Assembly (NCBI RefSeq): GCF_001683915.1
Contig: NZ_LXTT01000140.1
Coordinates: 1-50,106, forward strand
Reading direction: 5' to 3'
DNA: 50,106 bases
DNA from: Allomuricauda sp. CP2A
GTDB taxonomy: Bacteria; Bacteroidota; Bacteroidia; Flavobacteriales; Flavobacteriaceae
The notes under the pieces are model-generated. The model had not been told where the DNA came from. It made no database searches and saw only the letters and a list, made by a program, of their open reading frames with translations. Both the position numbers and the translations under genes were made by a program. How positions within the stretch are numbered: position 1 is the stretch's first letter; every line of letters begins with the position of its first letter. Positions 18,604-27,282 of this stretch are shown here, piece after piece.

Positions 18604-19119
18604 TCAGAACAAAAACAAAATTCCCAAGGTTGCAATTGAAAAACTCCAGTCATTACTAATATTGACATAGGAGACATTCAATTCCGTATTTCCGGTAATG
18701 TTGTAACCAATTATGGGCCTTAGATAGAACCCGCCTTCGTTCAGTTCATTAAATCCAACGGCATAGCCTACATCGGCTCCCAATTTAAAATCATAGGTTG
18801 GGTATATCCGAAGAGAACCTGCTACCGGCAAAAATTGAAAGTCCTCATACTCCACGGTAACTGCTCCGCCCGAAAGGGAGGTGGTATCCCCAAAAGCATG
18901 GATAAACCCAGTTGCAAAACCTACATCCAACAGTTCGGAGGCCCCAATGTGGTAGGCCAAATCCAAACCAAGGCTAAAACTGGAAGCATCTCCAGCATCT
19001 CCAACAGGAAGACCCGCGTTTAAACCTGCTTTAAAACTTGTACGGTCCACATATTGGGCCATTGTCGAAAAACTAATGGCAAGCATTGCTGCGGTTGCCA
19101 ATAAAAATGTCTTGTTCAT
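18604..19119 (-). CDS. Outer-membrane beta-barrel protein
   Basis: 171-residue protein with a signal peptide (about 1-21, ending STMAQ) and a repeated strand pattern typical of small outer-membrane barrels: SFKAGLNAGLPVGDAG, then SLGLDLAYHIG, and a C-terminal strand FSIATLGILFLF. It has a similar size and class to the neighbour at 17992, though no close paralogy is obvious by eye. A pair of TTGACCAA direct repeats lies about 125-153 bp upstream of its start. Confidence 0.75.
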   Translation of the reverse strand: MNKTFLLATAAMLAISFSTMAQYVDRTSFKAGLNAGLPVGDAGDASSFSLGLDLAYHIGASELLDVGFATGFIHAFGDTTSLSGGAVTVEYEDFQFLPVAGSLRIYPTYDFKLGADVGYAVGFNELNEGGFYLRPIIGYNITGNTELNVSYVNISNDWSFSIATLGILFLF

Positions 19120-19243
19120 ATTTGTTAAAATTTGCTAAACACTTAAACGGGTCTTCAATGGATATAGTATTCGCAAATGTTAAAAACCTACTTTCACACA
19201 AGTGACGAATGTATTTAAACCCTTCTTTCATTCCCACTATAAA

Positions 19244-19272
19244 TTGACCAAAAAGCCATATCAGTTGACCAA
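19244..19272. promoter_or_regulatory. Direct repeats TTGACCAA, 21-bp period
   Basis: TTGACCAA at 19244-19251 and 19265-19272, start-to-start 21 bp, about two helical turns. They lie upstream of a possible minus-strand promoter (TTG, then TAACATTTG, about 19180-19205) for the barrel gene. This fits tandem activator sites; the regulator is unknown. Confidence 0.4.
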
Positions 19273-19323
19273 TCGGTGAAAAAGGGCAAAGCATTCAAAA
19301 ATTATTGTCGCTATCTTTAAACC

Positions 19324-20220
19324 ATGAACTGGCACCAAGCACTACAGGATTATAAAAACTATCTGAAAATTGAGCGGGGACTCAGTTCAAATTCCATTTC
19401 AAACTATGGTCTGGACCTGCAAAAGTTGATGGAGTACCTCAACGAACACAGCATTACTGAATCCCCAATCCAAATTGATCAGGAAACTGTACAGCAGTTC
19501 ATTTACGATGTGGCCAAAACCGTGAATCCAAGATCACAGGCCCGTATTATTTCTGGCTTGAAAGGATTTTTTAATTATTTGGTTTTTGAGGATTATCGCT
19601 CCGACAATCCCATGGATTTGATCGAGACCCCAAAAATTGGGAGAAAGTTGCCCGATACCTTGTCCGTTGAAGAAATAAACGGGCTCATTTCGGCCATTGA
19701 CCTGTCCAAACCCGAAGGGGAACGCAACCGTGCCATCTTGGAGACCTTGTATGGCTGCGGGCTTCGCGTGTCAGAATTGGTCAACTTAAAGTTGTCCGAC
19801 CTATATTTTGATGAAGATTTTATAAAAGTTACGGGCAAGGGGAACAAACAACGATTTGTACCCATCAGCAGCATCAACCAAAAATACATCAACATCTATC
19901 GCAATGAGGTGCGGCTACATTTACCCATTCAAAAAGAGCATGAAGATTTTGTTTTTTTGAACCGAAGGGGAAAACAGCTCACCCGAGCCATGATCTTCAC
20001 CATTATTAAACGCTTGGCGGAATACATTGGTTTGAAAAAAAATATCAGCCCGCATACATTCCGGCATTCCTTTGCCACGCATCTTTTGGAAAATGGGGCC
20101 GACCTGCGGGCCATACAACAGATGTTGGGGCATGAAAGCATTACCACCACCGAGGTCTATATGCATGTAAACCGGGTGCATTTGACCCAGGTTTTAAACG
20201 AATTTCATCCTAGGAAATGA
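19324..20220 (+). CDS. xerD: Tyrosine recombinase XerD
   Basis: 298-residue site-specific recombinase that resolves chromosome dimers at dif with XerC. A SAM-like N-terminal core-binding domain (about 1-90) precedes the catalytic domain. All catalytic residues are visible: Arg148, Lys172, His244, Arg247, His270 and nucleophile Tyr279. Length and motif spacing are those of the XerC/XerD housekeeping group, not of a phage or transposon integrase. A TATCTTTA box 5 bp before the ATG suggests a leaderless transcript. Confidence 0.93.
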   Translation: MNWHQALQDYKNYLKIERGLSSNSISNYGLDLQKLMEYLNEHSITESPIQIDQETVQQFIYDVAKTVNPRSQARIISGLKGFFNYLVFEDYRSDNPMDLIETPKIGRKLPDTLSVEEINGLISAIDLSKPEGERNRAILETLYGCGLRVSELVNLKLSDLYFDEDFIKVTGKGNKQRFVPISSINQKYINIYRNEVRLHLPIQKEHEDFVFLNRRGKQLTRAMIFTIIKRLAEYIGLKKNISPHTFRHSFATHLLENGADLRAIQQMLGHESITTTEVYMHVNRVHLTQVLNEFHPRK

Positions 20221-20233
20221 GAATGTAATACCA

Positions 20234-21550
20234 TCAATCCTTATTCAATTGATTTTTGGAGACTTGGTTCTGCTTTTTATAAGGCCGAATGATCAAACGG
20301 GCCTCACGATCAAAACGAATGTAATTGTACACCCAATTGATGAACACCACTACCCTATTTCTAAAACCGATCAAGAAGTACAGGTGTACAAACATCCATA
20401 CAAACCAAGCAAACACCCCTTGGAATTTTACCCTTTTCATATCCACCACGGCCTTGTTCCGGCCAACGGTGGCCATACTGCCTTTATCCTTGTAGACAAA
20501 TGGTTTCATAGGCAGGCCTTCCACCAATCGCACCAAGTTATCGCCAAGACTTCTACCCTGTTGAATAGCAGGTTGTGCCATCATGGGATGGCCATGGGGA
20601 AAGGTCTCGGTTTCCATTTGGGCCACATCCCCAATGGCGAAGATCTCCGTGAACCCATCAACTTGATGGAACTGGTTCACTCTCAACCGATTCCCTCTGC
20701 ACAGAAATTCCTTTCCATCCAAGCCTTTAATTGAAACCGCTTGCACTCCAGCTGCCCATACCAATGTTGCCGTTTCAAAAGAGGTGCTGGTATCTGTGGT
20801 AACGTGATTGCCGTCATAATCCATAACCCTGATGTTCTTCCAGACGTTCACCCCCAAGTCTTCCAAAAAACGTTCGGCCTTTTGGGAGGCCACTTCGCTC
20901 ATTTCGGGAAGAATACGGTCTCCACCCTGCACCAGGTTTATCTGTGCCCTTCTGGTGTCCAGATCGGGATAATCCTTGGGCAATATTCCCTTTTTTATTT
21001 CCGCCAAGGCACCGGCCAGCTCCACACCGGTAGGTCCGCCACCCACAATTACAAAGTTCATGAGCGCATCACGTTCATGAAGGTCGTCGGTAAGGAGTGC
21101 CTGCTCAAAATTTTCCAAAATAAGGCTCCTCAGATTCAACGATTGTGGAATGGTCTTCATGGCCATGCCCTTGGTCTCAATATTTTTGTTTCCGAAGAAA
21201 TTGGTCTCCGACCCTGCTGCAACAACCAAATAATCGTAATTGATCTCACCAATGTTGGTGTTCACCTGTCTAACTTTGGTGTCAATACTTACCACCTTGG
21301 CCAATCGGAAGAAAAAATTGGGATACCCCTGAAGCACTTTTCTGATCGGATAGGCAATGGAATCCGGTTCCAATCCACCTGTTGAAACTTGATACAACAA
21401 GGGTTGAAAGTTATGGTAGTTGTGCTTATCCAAAAGCACTACCTGCATTTCTTTTTTACTGAGCTTCTTGGCTAAGGCGATTCCTCCAAAACCACCTCCA
21501 ATGATCACTACCCGAGGGTAGCTTGTTTGCGGAATATTCATGGTTGACAT
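20234..21550 (-). CDS. ndh: Type II NADH dehydrogenase (NDH-2)
   Basis: FAD-dependent membrane-associated NADH:quinone oxidoreductase that does not pump protons. From ATG 21550 (MSTMNIPQTSYPRVVIIGGG) it has 438 residues; ATG 21541 is equally possible, and an upstream extension to 21640 looks non-coding. FAD motif GGGFGG follows the start, and the NADH motif VVIGGG-like GGGPTGVELAG is mid-protein. The flavin site GDVAQ comes later. The C-terminus is hydrophobic and aromatic (FAWFVWMFVHLYFLIGF), suited to membrane attachment. Confidence 0.93.
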   Translation of the reverse strand: MSTMNIPQTSYPRVVIIGGGFGGIALAKKLSKKEMQVVLLDKHNYHNFQPLLYQVSTGGLEPDSIAYPIRKVLQGYPNFFFRLAKVVSIDTKVRQVNTNIGEINYDYLVVAAGSETNFFGNKNIETKGMAMKTIPQSLNLRSLILENFEQALLTDDLHERDALMNFVIVGGGPTGVELAGALAEIKKGILPKDYPDLDTRRAQINLVQGGDRILPEMSEVASQKAERFLEDLGVNVWKNIRVMDYDGNHVTTDTSTSFETATLVWAAGVQAVSIKGLDGKEFLCRGNRLRVNQFHQVDGFTEIFAIGDVAQMETETFPHGHPMMAQPAIQQGRSLGDNLVRLVEGLPMKPFVYKDKGSMATVGRNKAVVDMKRVKFQGVFAWFVWMFVHLYFLIGFRNRVVVFINWVYNYIRFDREARLIIRPYKKQNQVSKNQLNKD

Positions 21551-21639
21551 GCCTGCAAAATTAAGCATTCCCATGTTGGCTATGCCATATTTAGATGGGT
21601 TTTTTAGTATCTTTAACGCCTGACTCAAAACTCCATACA

Positions 21640-23067
21640 ATGAAAAAATTTCTCCCGATCAGTATTGCACTCATTCTTTCCGCAACTACTGTCTTTTCCC
21701 AAAAAGATGAAAAAAAAGTCCTTGAAGATTTAACTTCCAAAACCCAGAAATATGGCGACATTGCCCATGAGATTTGGGGACTTTCCGAAATGGGTTACCA
21801 AGAAGAAAAAAGCGCTGCCCTCCTGCAAGAAACCCTTTCCGATGCCGGTTTCACGATTGAAAAAGGCATAGCGGGCATTCCCACTGCTTTCAAGGCCGAA
21901 TATGGGTCAGGATCTCCGGTGATTGCCATTTTAGGGGAGTATGATGCACTTCCCGGATTGTCCCAACAAGCCGTTCCCGAGAAAAAATCGGCCAATAAAG
22001 CAGCTGGACATGCTTGTGGGCACCATCTTTTTGGCACGGCGTCCACAGCGGCAGCCATAGCCGTAAAAGATTGGCTAACCTCCAACAAAATACAGGGAAC
22101 CATTCGTTTTTATGGTTGTCCAGCCGAAGAAGGTGGTTCCGGAAAGGTTTATATGGTCCGTGAAGGGGTCTTCAACGATGTGGATGTAGCTTTGCATTGG
22201 CATCCAGGCGCAGAAAATGAAGCCAGTGCCGGAGCAGCGTTGGCCAATAAATCTGCCAAATTTCGGTTTTATGGCATTTCTGCACATGCTGCCGGGGCAC
22301 CGGAAAGAGGTCGCTCTGCCTTGGACGGCGTTGAGGCCATGAATGCCATGGTCAATATGATGCGTGAACACATTCCGCAGGATGCCAGAATCCATTATGT
22401 GATCACCGATGGGGGAAAAGCACCCAATGTGGTTCCAGATTTTGCTGAAGTATATTACTATTCAAGACATGGAAAAAGGGACGTGGTCATTGATATTTTT
22501 GACCGCATCGTAAAAGCCGCCGAAGGGGCTGCCTTGGGCACAGGAACCACCATGGATTACGAAATGATCGGGGGAACACACGAACTCTTGCCCAACCTGA
22601 CCCTTCAAAAAATCATGTTTGATAACTTGACCAAAGTTGGGGGCGTAACCTACACTGACGAAGAAAAAGCATTTGCGGAAAAAATATCCAAAACCTTGGG
22701 GTCCGAAACCTTGGACATGGGAAACGCAGAGAACATACAACCTTACCAAGAAGAAGCCCGGGCCTACGGTTCCACCGATGTGGGCGATGTAAGCTACACC
22801 GTACCCACCGCTGGTTTGGGAACGGCAACCTGGGTTCCCGGCACACCGGCACACAGCTGGCAGGCCGTTGCCGCTGGCGGGACATCCATTGGTACAAAGG
22901 GAATGATGGTGGCCGCAAAAACCTTGACCCTCACCGCCATGGATATTTTCAAGAATCCCGAAACCGTAAAAGAAGCAAAGGCAGAACTTGAAGAACGCCG
23001 GGGCAAAGACTTTAAATACATCCCCTTATTGGGCAACAGACCACCGGCCTTGGATTACCGTAAATAA
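21640..23067 (+). CDS. Exported M20-family amidohydrolase, AbgB-like
   Basis: 475 residues from ATG 21640 (MKKFLPISIALILSATTVFS, a signal peptide); the longer frame from 21595 crosses the promoter. Metal-binding motifs of the M20D branch are present: GEYDALPG (99-106), GHACGHH (123-129), PAEEGGSGK (161-169) and a histidine in ALHWHPG. A final His-Ser-Trp block lies near the C-terminus. Relatives cleave p-aminobenzoyl-glutamate or other N-acyl amino acids; the substrate here is not decided. The signal peptide makes it periplasmic, unlike cytosolic AbgB. Confidence 0.92.
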   Translation: MKKFLPISIALILSATTVFSQKDEKKVLEDLTSKTQKYGDIAHEIWGLSEMGYQEEKSAALLQETLSDAGFTIEKGIAGIPTAFKAEYGSGSPVIAILGEYDALPGLSQQAVPEKKSANKAAGHACGHHLFGTASTAAAIAVKDWLTSNKIQGTIRFYGCPAEEGGSGKVYMVREGVFNDVDVALHWHPGAENEASAGAALANKSAKFRFYGISAHAAGAPERGRSALDGVEAMNAMVNMMREHIPQDARIHYVITDGGKAPNVVPDFAEVYYYSRHGKRDVVIDIFDRIVKAAEGAALGTGTTMDYEMIGGTHELLPNLTLQKIMFDNLTKVGGVTYTDEEKAFAEKISKTLGSETLDMGNAENIQPYQEEARAYGSTDVGDVSYTVPTAGLGTATWVPGTPAHSWQAVAAGGTSIGTKGMMVAAKTLTLTAMDIFKNPETVKEAKAELEERRGKDFKYIPLLGNRPPALDYRK

Positions 23068-23084
23068 AGGTTTTCTGGTGGTAC

Positions 23085-23122
23085 TGTAACAAAAACCGTT
23101 TTGTAGCTACATATAAGTCAAA
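23085..23122 (+). promoter_or_regulatory. ECF-type promoter of the second sigma operon
   Basis: TGTAACAA at 23085-23092, 19-bp spacer, TATAAGTCAAA at 23112-23122, ending 14 bp before the TTG start. It is almost identical in layout to 3682-3718. Confidence 0.55.
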
Positions 23123-23136
23123 CTACTTACCAACCT

Positions 23137-23631
23137 TTGAACAAAGAACTGGAACATCGTTTTGTTACCGAACTTGAGGACAATCAGAATATTGTTCACA
23201 AGGTGTGCAGCCTCTATACCAACGACAAGGATTCACACAATGATCTCTTTCAGGAAATAACGATTCAATTGTGGAAGGCCTATCCCAAATTTAGGGGGGA
23301 ATCCAAGTTCAGTACATGGATGTATCGGGTGGCATTGAACACGGCCATCACCTTGTACAGAAAATCAAAAAGAAGGGTACAGACGCAGGATTATGACTCG
23401 GTAGTTCACAAAATTAAGGCCGACCCCTATGATGACACAGAGGAAAAGCAATTAAAATTGATGTATGATGCAGTGCGGCAATTGGGCGATATTGACAAAG
23501 CCTTGGTCTTTCTCTATCTGGAAGACAAAGATTATTCAGAAATAGCGGAGACACTCGGTATCACCGAAGTCAATGCCAGAGTGAAAATGAATCGGGTAAA
23601 AAATAAATTAAGAACCATATTAAACCCTTAG
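23137..23631 (+). CDS. RNA polymerase sigma factor, ECF subfamily
   Basis: 164-residue ECF sigma factor. Region 2 (about 15-75) includes NDLFQEITIQLWKAYPKF and FSTWMYRVALNTAIT; region 4 (about 110-160) includes YSEIAETLGITEVNARVKMN. The start is TTG 23137; there is no in-frame ATG near the N-terminus, as in the other ECF gene of this window. It is followed 3 bp later by a polytopic membrane protein that may act as its sensor or anti-sigma partner. Regulon unknown. Confidence 0.93.
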   Translation: MNKELEHRFVTELEDNQNIVHKVCSLYTNDKDSHNDLFQEITIQLWKAYPKFRGESKFSTWMYRVALNTAITLYRKSKRRVQTQDYDSVVHKIKADPYDDTEEKQLKLMYDAVRQLGDIDKALVFLYLEDKDYSEIAETLGITEVNARVKMNRVKNKLRTILNP

Positions 23632-23634
23632 GTT

Positions 23635-24279
23635 ATGGTGGATGAACTGGAACTTTTAAAAAAAGACTGGCAGAAAAAGGAAGCCGACCTTCCCAAACTG
23701 TCCTATGATCAAATCTACAAGATGATCTGGAAAAAATCATCTTCCATCGTAAAATGGATTTTTTACATCAGTATCATTGAATTTGTTTTTTGGGCCGGGT
23801 TGAACATCATTTTCAGCGATGCGGAATCCATGCAGGAACTCAAGGCCATGCACATTTACCGACTTATCATGGTACTGAATTTCATCAATTATGGGATTAT
23901 TTTGTACTTCATCTATAAGTTCTACATCAATTACCGCAAAATCTCCTTCACCGATTCATCAAAAAAACTGATGGGAACAATATTGAGTGTCAAGAGAACC
24001 GTGACCCAATACGTGTGGTTCAACCTGATCATCTTTACCATATCCATGATTATTAGTATTTATGGTGCCTTTGTGTATGGTCCCGAAGGTGAGAAACTTA
24101 TGGAGGCCGCGGCCCAAGATGGCAACACCACCATGTTTTGGGTAATGACGATTGCCTTCTCTGTAGTTTTTATTGCAGTGTTTTTGGTTCTTATCTGGCT
24201 CTTCTACAAACTGCTCTACGGAATTCTTTTGAAACGTTTACGGCAAAATTATAAAGATTTAAAAAAGTTGGAAGTCTAA
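23635..24279 (+). CDS. Polytopic membrane protein, partner of the ECF sigma
   Basis: 214-residue protein with a charged cytoplasmic N-terminus (about 1-40, ELELLKKDWQKKEADLPKL) and four hydrophobic helices (near 43-61, 78-98, 126-148 and 169-195). It has a basic C-terminal tail. No known domain is recognised. Position 3 bp after an ECF gene and a soluble N-terminal helix suggest an anti-sigma or sigma-anchoring function; this is inference. Its end overlaps the convergent acyltransferase by 4 bp. Confidence 0.8.
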   Translation: MVDELELLKKDWQKKEADLPKLSYDQIYKMIWKKSSSIVKWIFYISIIEFVFWAGLNIIFSDAESMQELKAMHIYRLIMVLNFINYGIILYFIYKFYINYRKISFTDSSKKLMGTILSVKRTVTQYVWFNLIIFTISMIISIYGAFVYGPEGEKLMEAAAQDGNTTMFWVMTIAFSVVFIAVFLVLIWLFYKLLYGILLKRLRQNYKDLKKLEV

Positions 24280-25088
24280 TCCCCCCGGTAACTATACCTT
24301 CTTTTTTGGTTTTCTTCCTCGTAGGCCGCCAATTCTTCCTGAGGAATCACCTTTAAAAAGGATGGATGTTGCTCTATGGCATATTCCAGTTTTTCCAAAA
24401 TGGATTCAATGGATTCGTTGTCGTAATCAATATCAAGCGGGGGCTTGATTTGCATGGACTGCAAAATGCCCTTCTTTTTTACCCGAAGTCCCTTTTTATC
24501 AAAAGAACGCCTAAATCCGTCTATCACCACAGGAACAACCACGGGTTTATATCTTTTTATGATGTGCGCCGTTCCTTTTCGCAAAGGTTTCCACGGAGTT
24601 GTGGTTCCCTGCGGGAAGGTAATCACCCAACCGTCGTCCAATGCCTTGGCTATATTGCTGATATCACTGAACTTCACTTGTCGGTTTACCTCCTGCCCAC
24701 CAGCTCGCCACGTTCGCTCTATACTTATGGAACCGGCATAGGCCAAAATCTTGGTGAGCAGACTTTTCTTCATTGTCTCCTTTGCCGCCACATAATAAAT
24801 ATTGAGCTTGGGCTTCCACAAATACCCCAAGTTCTTGATATTGTCATCCCTGCCCTTTAGGCTGGCATTGAACACATGGAACATGGCCACCACATCCGCA
24901 AAATAGGTCTGGTGGTTGCTCACAAAGAGCACATTGGTCTCGGGCAAATCCCGAATAATCTGGGAACCTTCTATTTCAAGCGTATTGAATCCTTTATAAC
25001 GTTGGTGGGTGATCATACCGGCAAAACGGATCAACCAACGCTTTAAGAAAAGAATATGACCGAAAGGATTTGTTTTAAATAGGCCCAT
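24276..25088 (-). CDS. 1-acyl-glycerol-3-phosphate acyltransferase-like (PlsC family)
   Basis: 270-residue membrane-associated acyltransferase, likely acting on lysophosphatidate or another lipid acceptor. Motif I is NHQTYFAD (58-65): the usual HX4D becomes HX5D. Motif III, normally FPEGTRS, reads FPQGTTTP. Motif IV-like VVPVVIDG follows. These changes leave the fold recognisable but raise the question of a different acceptor. The C-terminus carries a charged Glu-rich tail (PQEELAAYEEENQKRR). Confidence 0.88.
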   Translation of the reverse strand: MGLFKTNPFGHILFLKRWLIRFAGMITHQRYKGFNTLEIEGSQIIRDLPETNVLFVSNHQTYFADVVAMFHVFNASLKGRDDNIKNLGYLWKPKLNIYYVAAKETMKKSLLTKILAYAGSISIERTWRAGGQEVNRQVKFSDISNIAKALDDGWVITFPQGTTTPWKPLRKGTAHIIKRYKPVVVPVVIDGFRRSFDKKGLRVKKKGILQSMQIKPPLDIDYDNESIESILEKLEYAIEQHPSFLKVIPQEELAAYEEENQKRRYSYRGD

Positions 25089-25124
25089 GGGGTAACTGTT
25101 GTTGGCAAATTTACAAAATAGCGT

Positions 25125-25766
25125 TCAAAGCACTTGCCGTAAAAGCTCCCTGATTTCGCTCAGCATCATGGCTGTGGCACCCCAAACAGTATAACCATTT
25201 AATTTGTAAGCAGGTACGTTCATATTTTTTGCATAGGATGTGCTCAACAATTCCTCAATGAGGTTGGCATCGTCCAAAAAATCCTTCACATAGGCCTCCA
25301 CCACCTGCTCCACCTCATCTTCTTGGGGCACAAAAGGTTGGGGATTGGGGTAGATTCCCATGTAGGGCTGAACCATAAAATTACTGGGGGGAATATACAC
25401 CTCGCTCAAAGCCCGAATCACCTCAACCGAAGTGGGTGGCACACCTACTTCTTCATGCGTCTCCCGGAGGGCGGTGTGCATTAAATCCTTGTCTTGTCTT
25501 TCAACCTTTCCGCCCGGAAAACCGATTTGGTTGGAGTGCACCCCCTCATACGTTTTTCGCAAAATGAGGAGCAATCGGGTTTCCATGGACACATCAGGAT
25601 AAAAAAGAGCCATGACCCCTGCCCTTTTGGGATTTATTTTCTTGATATTGTTCTGCTTCATCCACTGTACCCGCTCCAGTGGGGACATTTTATAGTGGGA
25701 TTCTTCTCCTGGAAGAGGGAGATTTTTTAATTTTAAAGCTATTTCACAAAATTCATCAAAATTCAT
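25125..25766 (-). CDS. Nudix hydrolase, CoA pyrophosphatase type
   Basis: 213-residue Nudix enzyme of the NudL/YeaB group that probably cleaves coenzyme A to phosphopantetheine and 3',5'-ADP. The CoA-type lead-in (LLLILRKTYEG, then NQIGFPGG) precedes the Nudix box with RE at 101-102, EE at 105-106 and Gly108. Start ATG 25766 overlaps the start codon of the divergent cyclophilin gene by two bases, so the promoters lie inside the opposite genes. Confidence 0.93.
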   Translation of the reverse strand: MNFDEFCEIALKLKNLPLPGEESHYKMSPLERVQWMKQNNIKKINPKRAGVMALFYPDVSMETRLLLILRKTYEGVHSNQIGFPGGKVERQDKDLMHTALRETHEEVGVPPTSVEVIRALSEVYIPPSNFMVQPYMGIYPNPQPFVPQEDEVEQVVEAYVKDFLDDANLIEELLSTSYAKNMNVPAYKLNGYTVWGATAMMLSEIRELLRQVL

Positions 25767-26490
25767 GTTGTTAAGATCATCAGCTTTAACTACAAGTATA
25801 CTACTAATTTTTTTCGTCTCCTGCGGAGAGTCACCAAAAAAGAAAGTCGTTCAAAAGGAAGAAACCGCTGTTAAAATAGATTCCGTACAGCAAGAAGACA
25901 TCAAAGACCCTTCCGAAGAAGAGGAACAGGAAGAAGAAACCTTTGTATTGGATGAAGAAAATGCCATCAATTTCTTTTTTGATTATGCCAAAAAGCTCAA
26001 AAAAAACAAAGTAAAGATCACTACCACCATGGGGAGTTTCACCGTTCAACTGTATGATGATGTCCCCTACCACAAGGCGAATTTTATCTATTTGGCCCGA
26101 CAGAACTATTTTGACAGCACCCAATTCCACCGCGTGGTCAAGGATTTTATAATCCAAGGCGGCAACTCAGACGATAGAAAAACAGCGAGAAAACGTGGTG
26201 ATATTGGAAGGTATCTGCTTCCTCCCGATGCCAAAAAAGGCTACAAACACCACCGGGGCACCATTTCCATGCCCAGTAGCGAAAGGGACAACCCCCATAA
26301 GTTGGCCTCACCCTATGAGTTTTTTATTGTGGTCACCAAACCCGGTTCGTATCACTTGGATGGTTCCTACACCCCTTTTGGCCGTGTCATTGAAGGGATG
26401 GACGTAGTGGATGCCATAAACAATGTGCCCGTTGGAGACGGGGACTGGCCCCAAAAAAATGTTTACATTCTTGATGTTGAAGTTTTGTGA
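25765..26490 (+). CDS. Peptidyl-prolyl isomerase, cyclophilin-type lipoprotein
   Basis: 241-residue envelope protein folding catalyst. A lipoprotein signal ends in IFFVSC (Cys20), followed by a strongly acidic linker (EEEEQEEE). The cyclophilin domain (about 85-241) carries FHRVVKDFIIQGG with the active-site Arg, and a Phe-containing SPYEFFIV segment; the usual Gln of the FxMAN-type block is altered. A TAATTTTA box at 25728-25735 inside the Nudix gene may drive it. Confidence 0.92.
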   Translation: MLLRSSALTTSILLIFFVSCGESPKKKVVQKEETAVKIDSVQQEDIKDPSEEEEQEEETFVLDEENAINFFFDYAKKLKKNKVKITTTMGSFTVQLYDDVPYHKANFIYLARQNYFDSTQFHRVVKDFIIQGGNSDDRKTARKRGDIGRYLLPPDAKKGYKHHRGTISMPSSERDNPHKLASPYEFFIVVTKPGSYHLDGSYTPFGRVIEGMDVVDAINNVPVGDGDWPQKNVYILDVEVL

Positions 26491-26540
26491 ACCAATAAAA
26501 AAATAATATAATTTAGACTCCATATGGAATAACTCAAAAA

Positions 26541-27257
26541 ATGATACAAACTCAACAACTCATTTACTCAGACAAACAACAATCCTACGAAGGCGTAATT
26601 TCCTATGACGACACTATTAAAGGCAAACGTCCCGTGGTTTTGGTTTCCCATACCTGGGTGGGACAATCCCAATTTGAAGAAGACAAAGCCAAGGAATTGG
26701 CAAAATTGGGCTATTTAGCCTTTGCCATCGATGTTTTTGGACAGGGACGAAGGGCCAAAGACGCCAATGAGGCCGAAGCCTTGATGAACGAAATGTTGGA
26801 AGACCGCCAAGAACTCTTGAACCGATTGCTTCTGGCAGTGAACACTATAAAAGAAAATGAAATGGCCGACGTAAAAAAAATAGGGGCCATTGGCTTCTGT
26901 TTCGGTGGAAAATGTGTGTTGGACTTGGCCCGCTCCGGAATCGATGTGAAAGGTGCCGTCTGTTTCCACGGCATTTTTGACCCGCCAGGTATTGAACATG
27001 AAGGCGATATTAAAGCCAAAATTTTGGTGATGCACGGTTGGGAAGACCCTTTGGCTTTTCCAAAAGACATTGTTTCATTGGGCTATGAACTCACCGAACG
27101 CAATGCCATCTGGGAAATGGATGTTTTTGGACATACGGGCCATGCCTTTACCAACCCCAATGCCAATGATCCTGATGGAGGAATGATGTTCAACCCATTG
27201 GCCAATGATCGTTCTTGGCAACGGATGACCCACTTTTTTGAGGAGGTTTTTAAATAA
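26541..27257 (+). CDS. Dienelactone hydrolase family protein
   Basis: 238-residue cytosolic alpha/beta hydrolase. The catalytic triad is readable: Cys120 in IGFCFGG, Asp169 in HGWEDP and His201 in GHTGHAF. The family includes carboxymethylenebutenolidase, but most genomic members act on unknown esters or lactones and no aromatic degradation genes lie nearby. It has its own 50-bp upstream spacer and is convergent with the TonB receptor gene. Confidence 0.92.
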   Translation: MIQTQQLIYSDKQQSYEGVISYDDTIKGKRPVVLVSHTWVGQSQFEEDKAKELAKLGYLAFAIDVFGQGRRAKDANEAEALMNEMLEDRQELLNRLLLAVNTIKENEMADVKKIGAIGFCFGGKCVLDLARSGIDVKGAVCFHGIFDPPGIEHEGDIKAKILVMHGWEDPLAFPKDIVSLGYELTERNAIWEMDVFGHTGHAFTNPNANDPDGGMMFNPLANDRSWQRMTHFFEEVFK

Positions 27258-27282
27258 TAGGCACGGAAACTATATGGGATCC

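Noticed and set aside
21595..21639. Upstream in-frame ATG for the M20 amidohydrolase
   Set aside because: The extension would precede a complete signal peptide and overlaps the promoter region.
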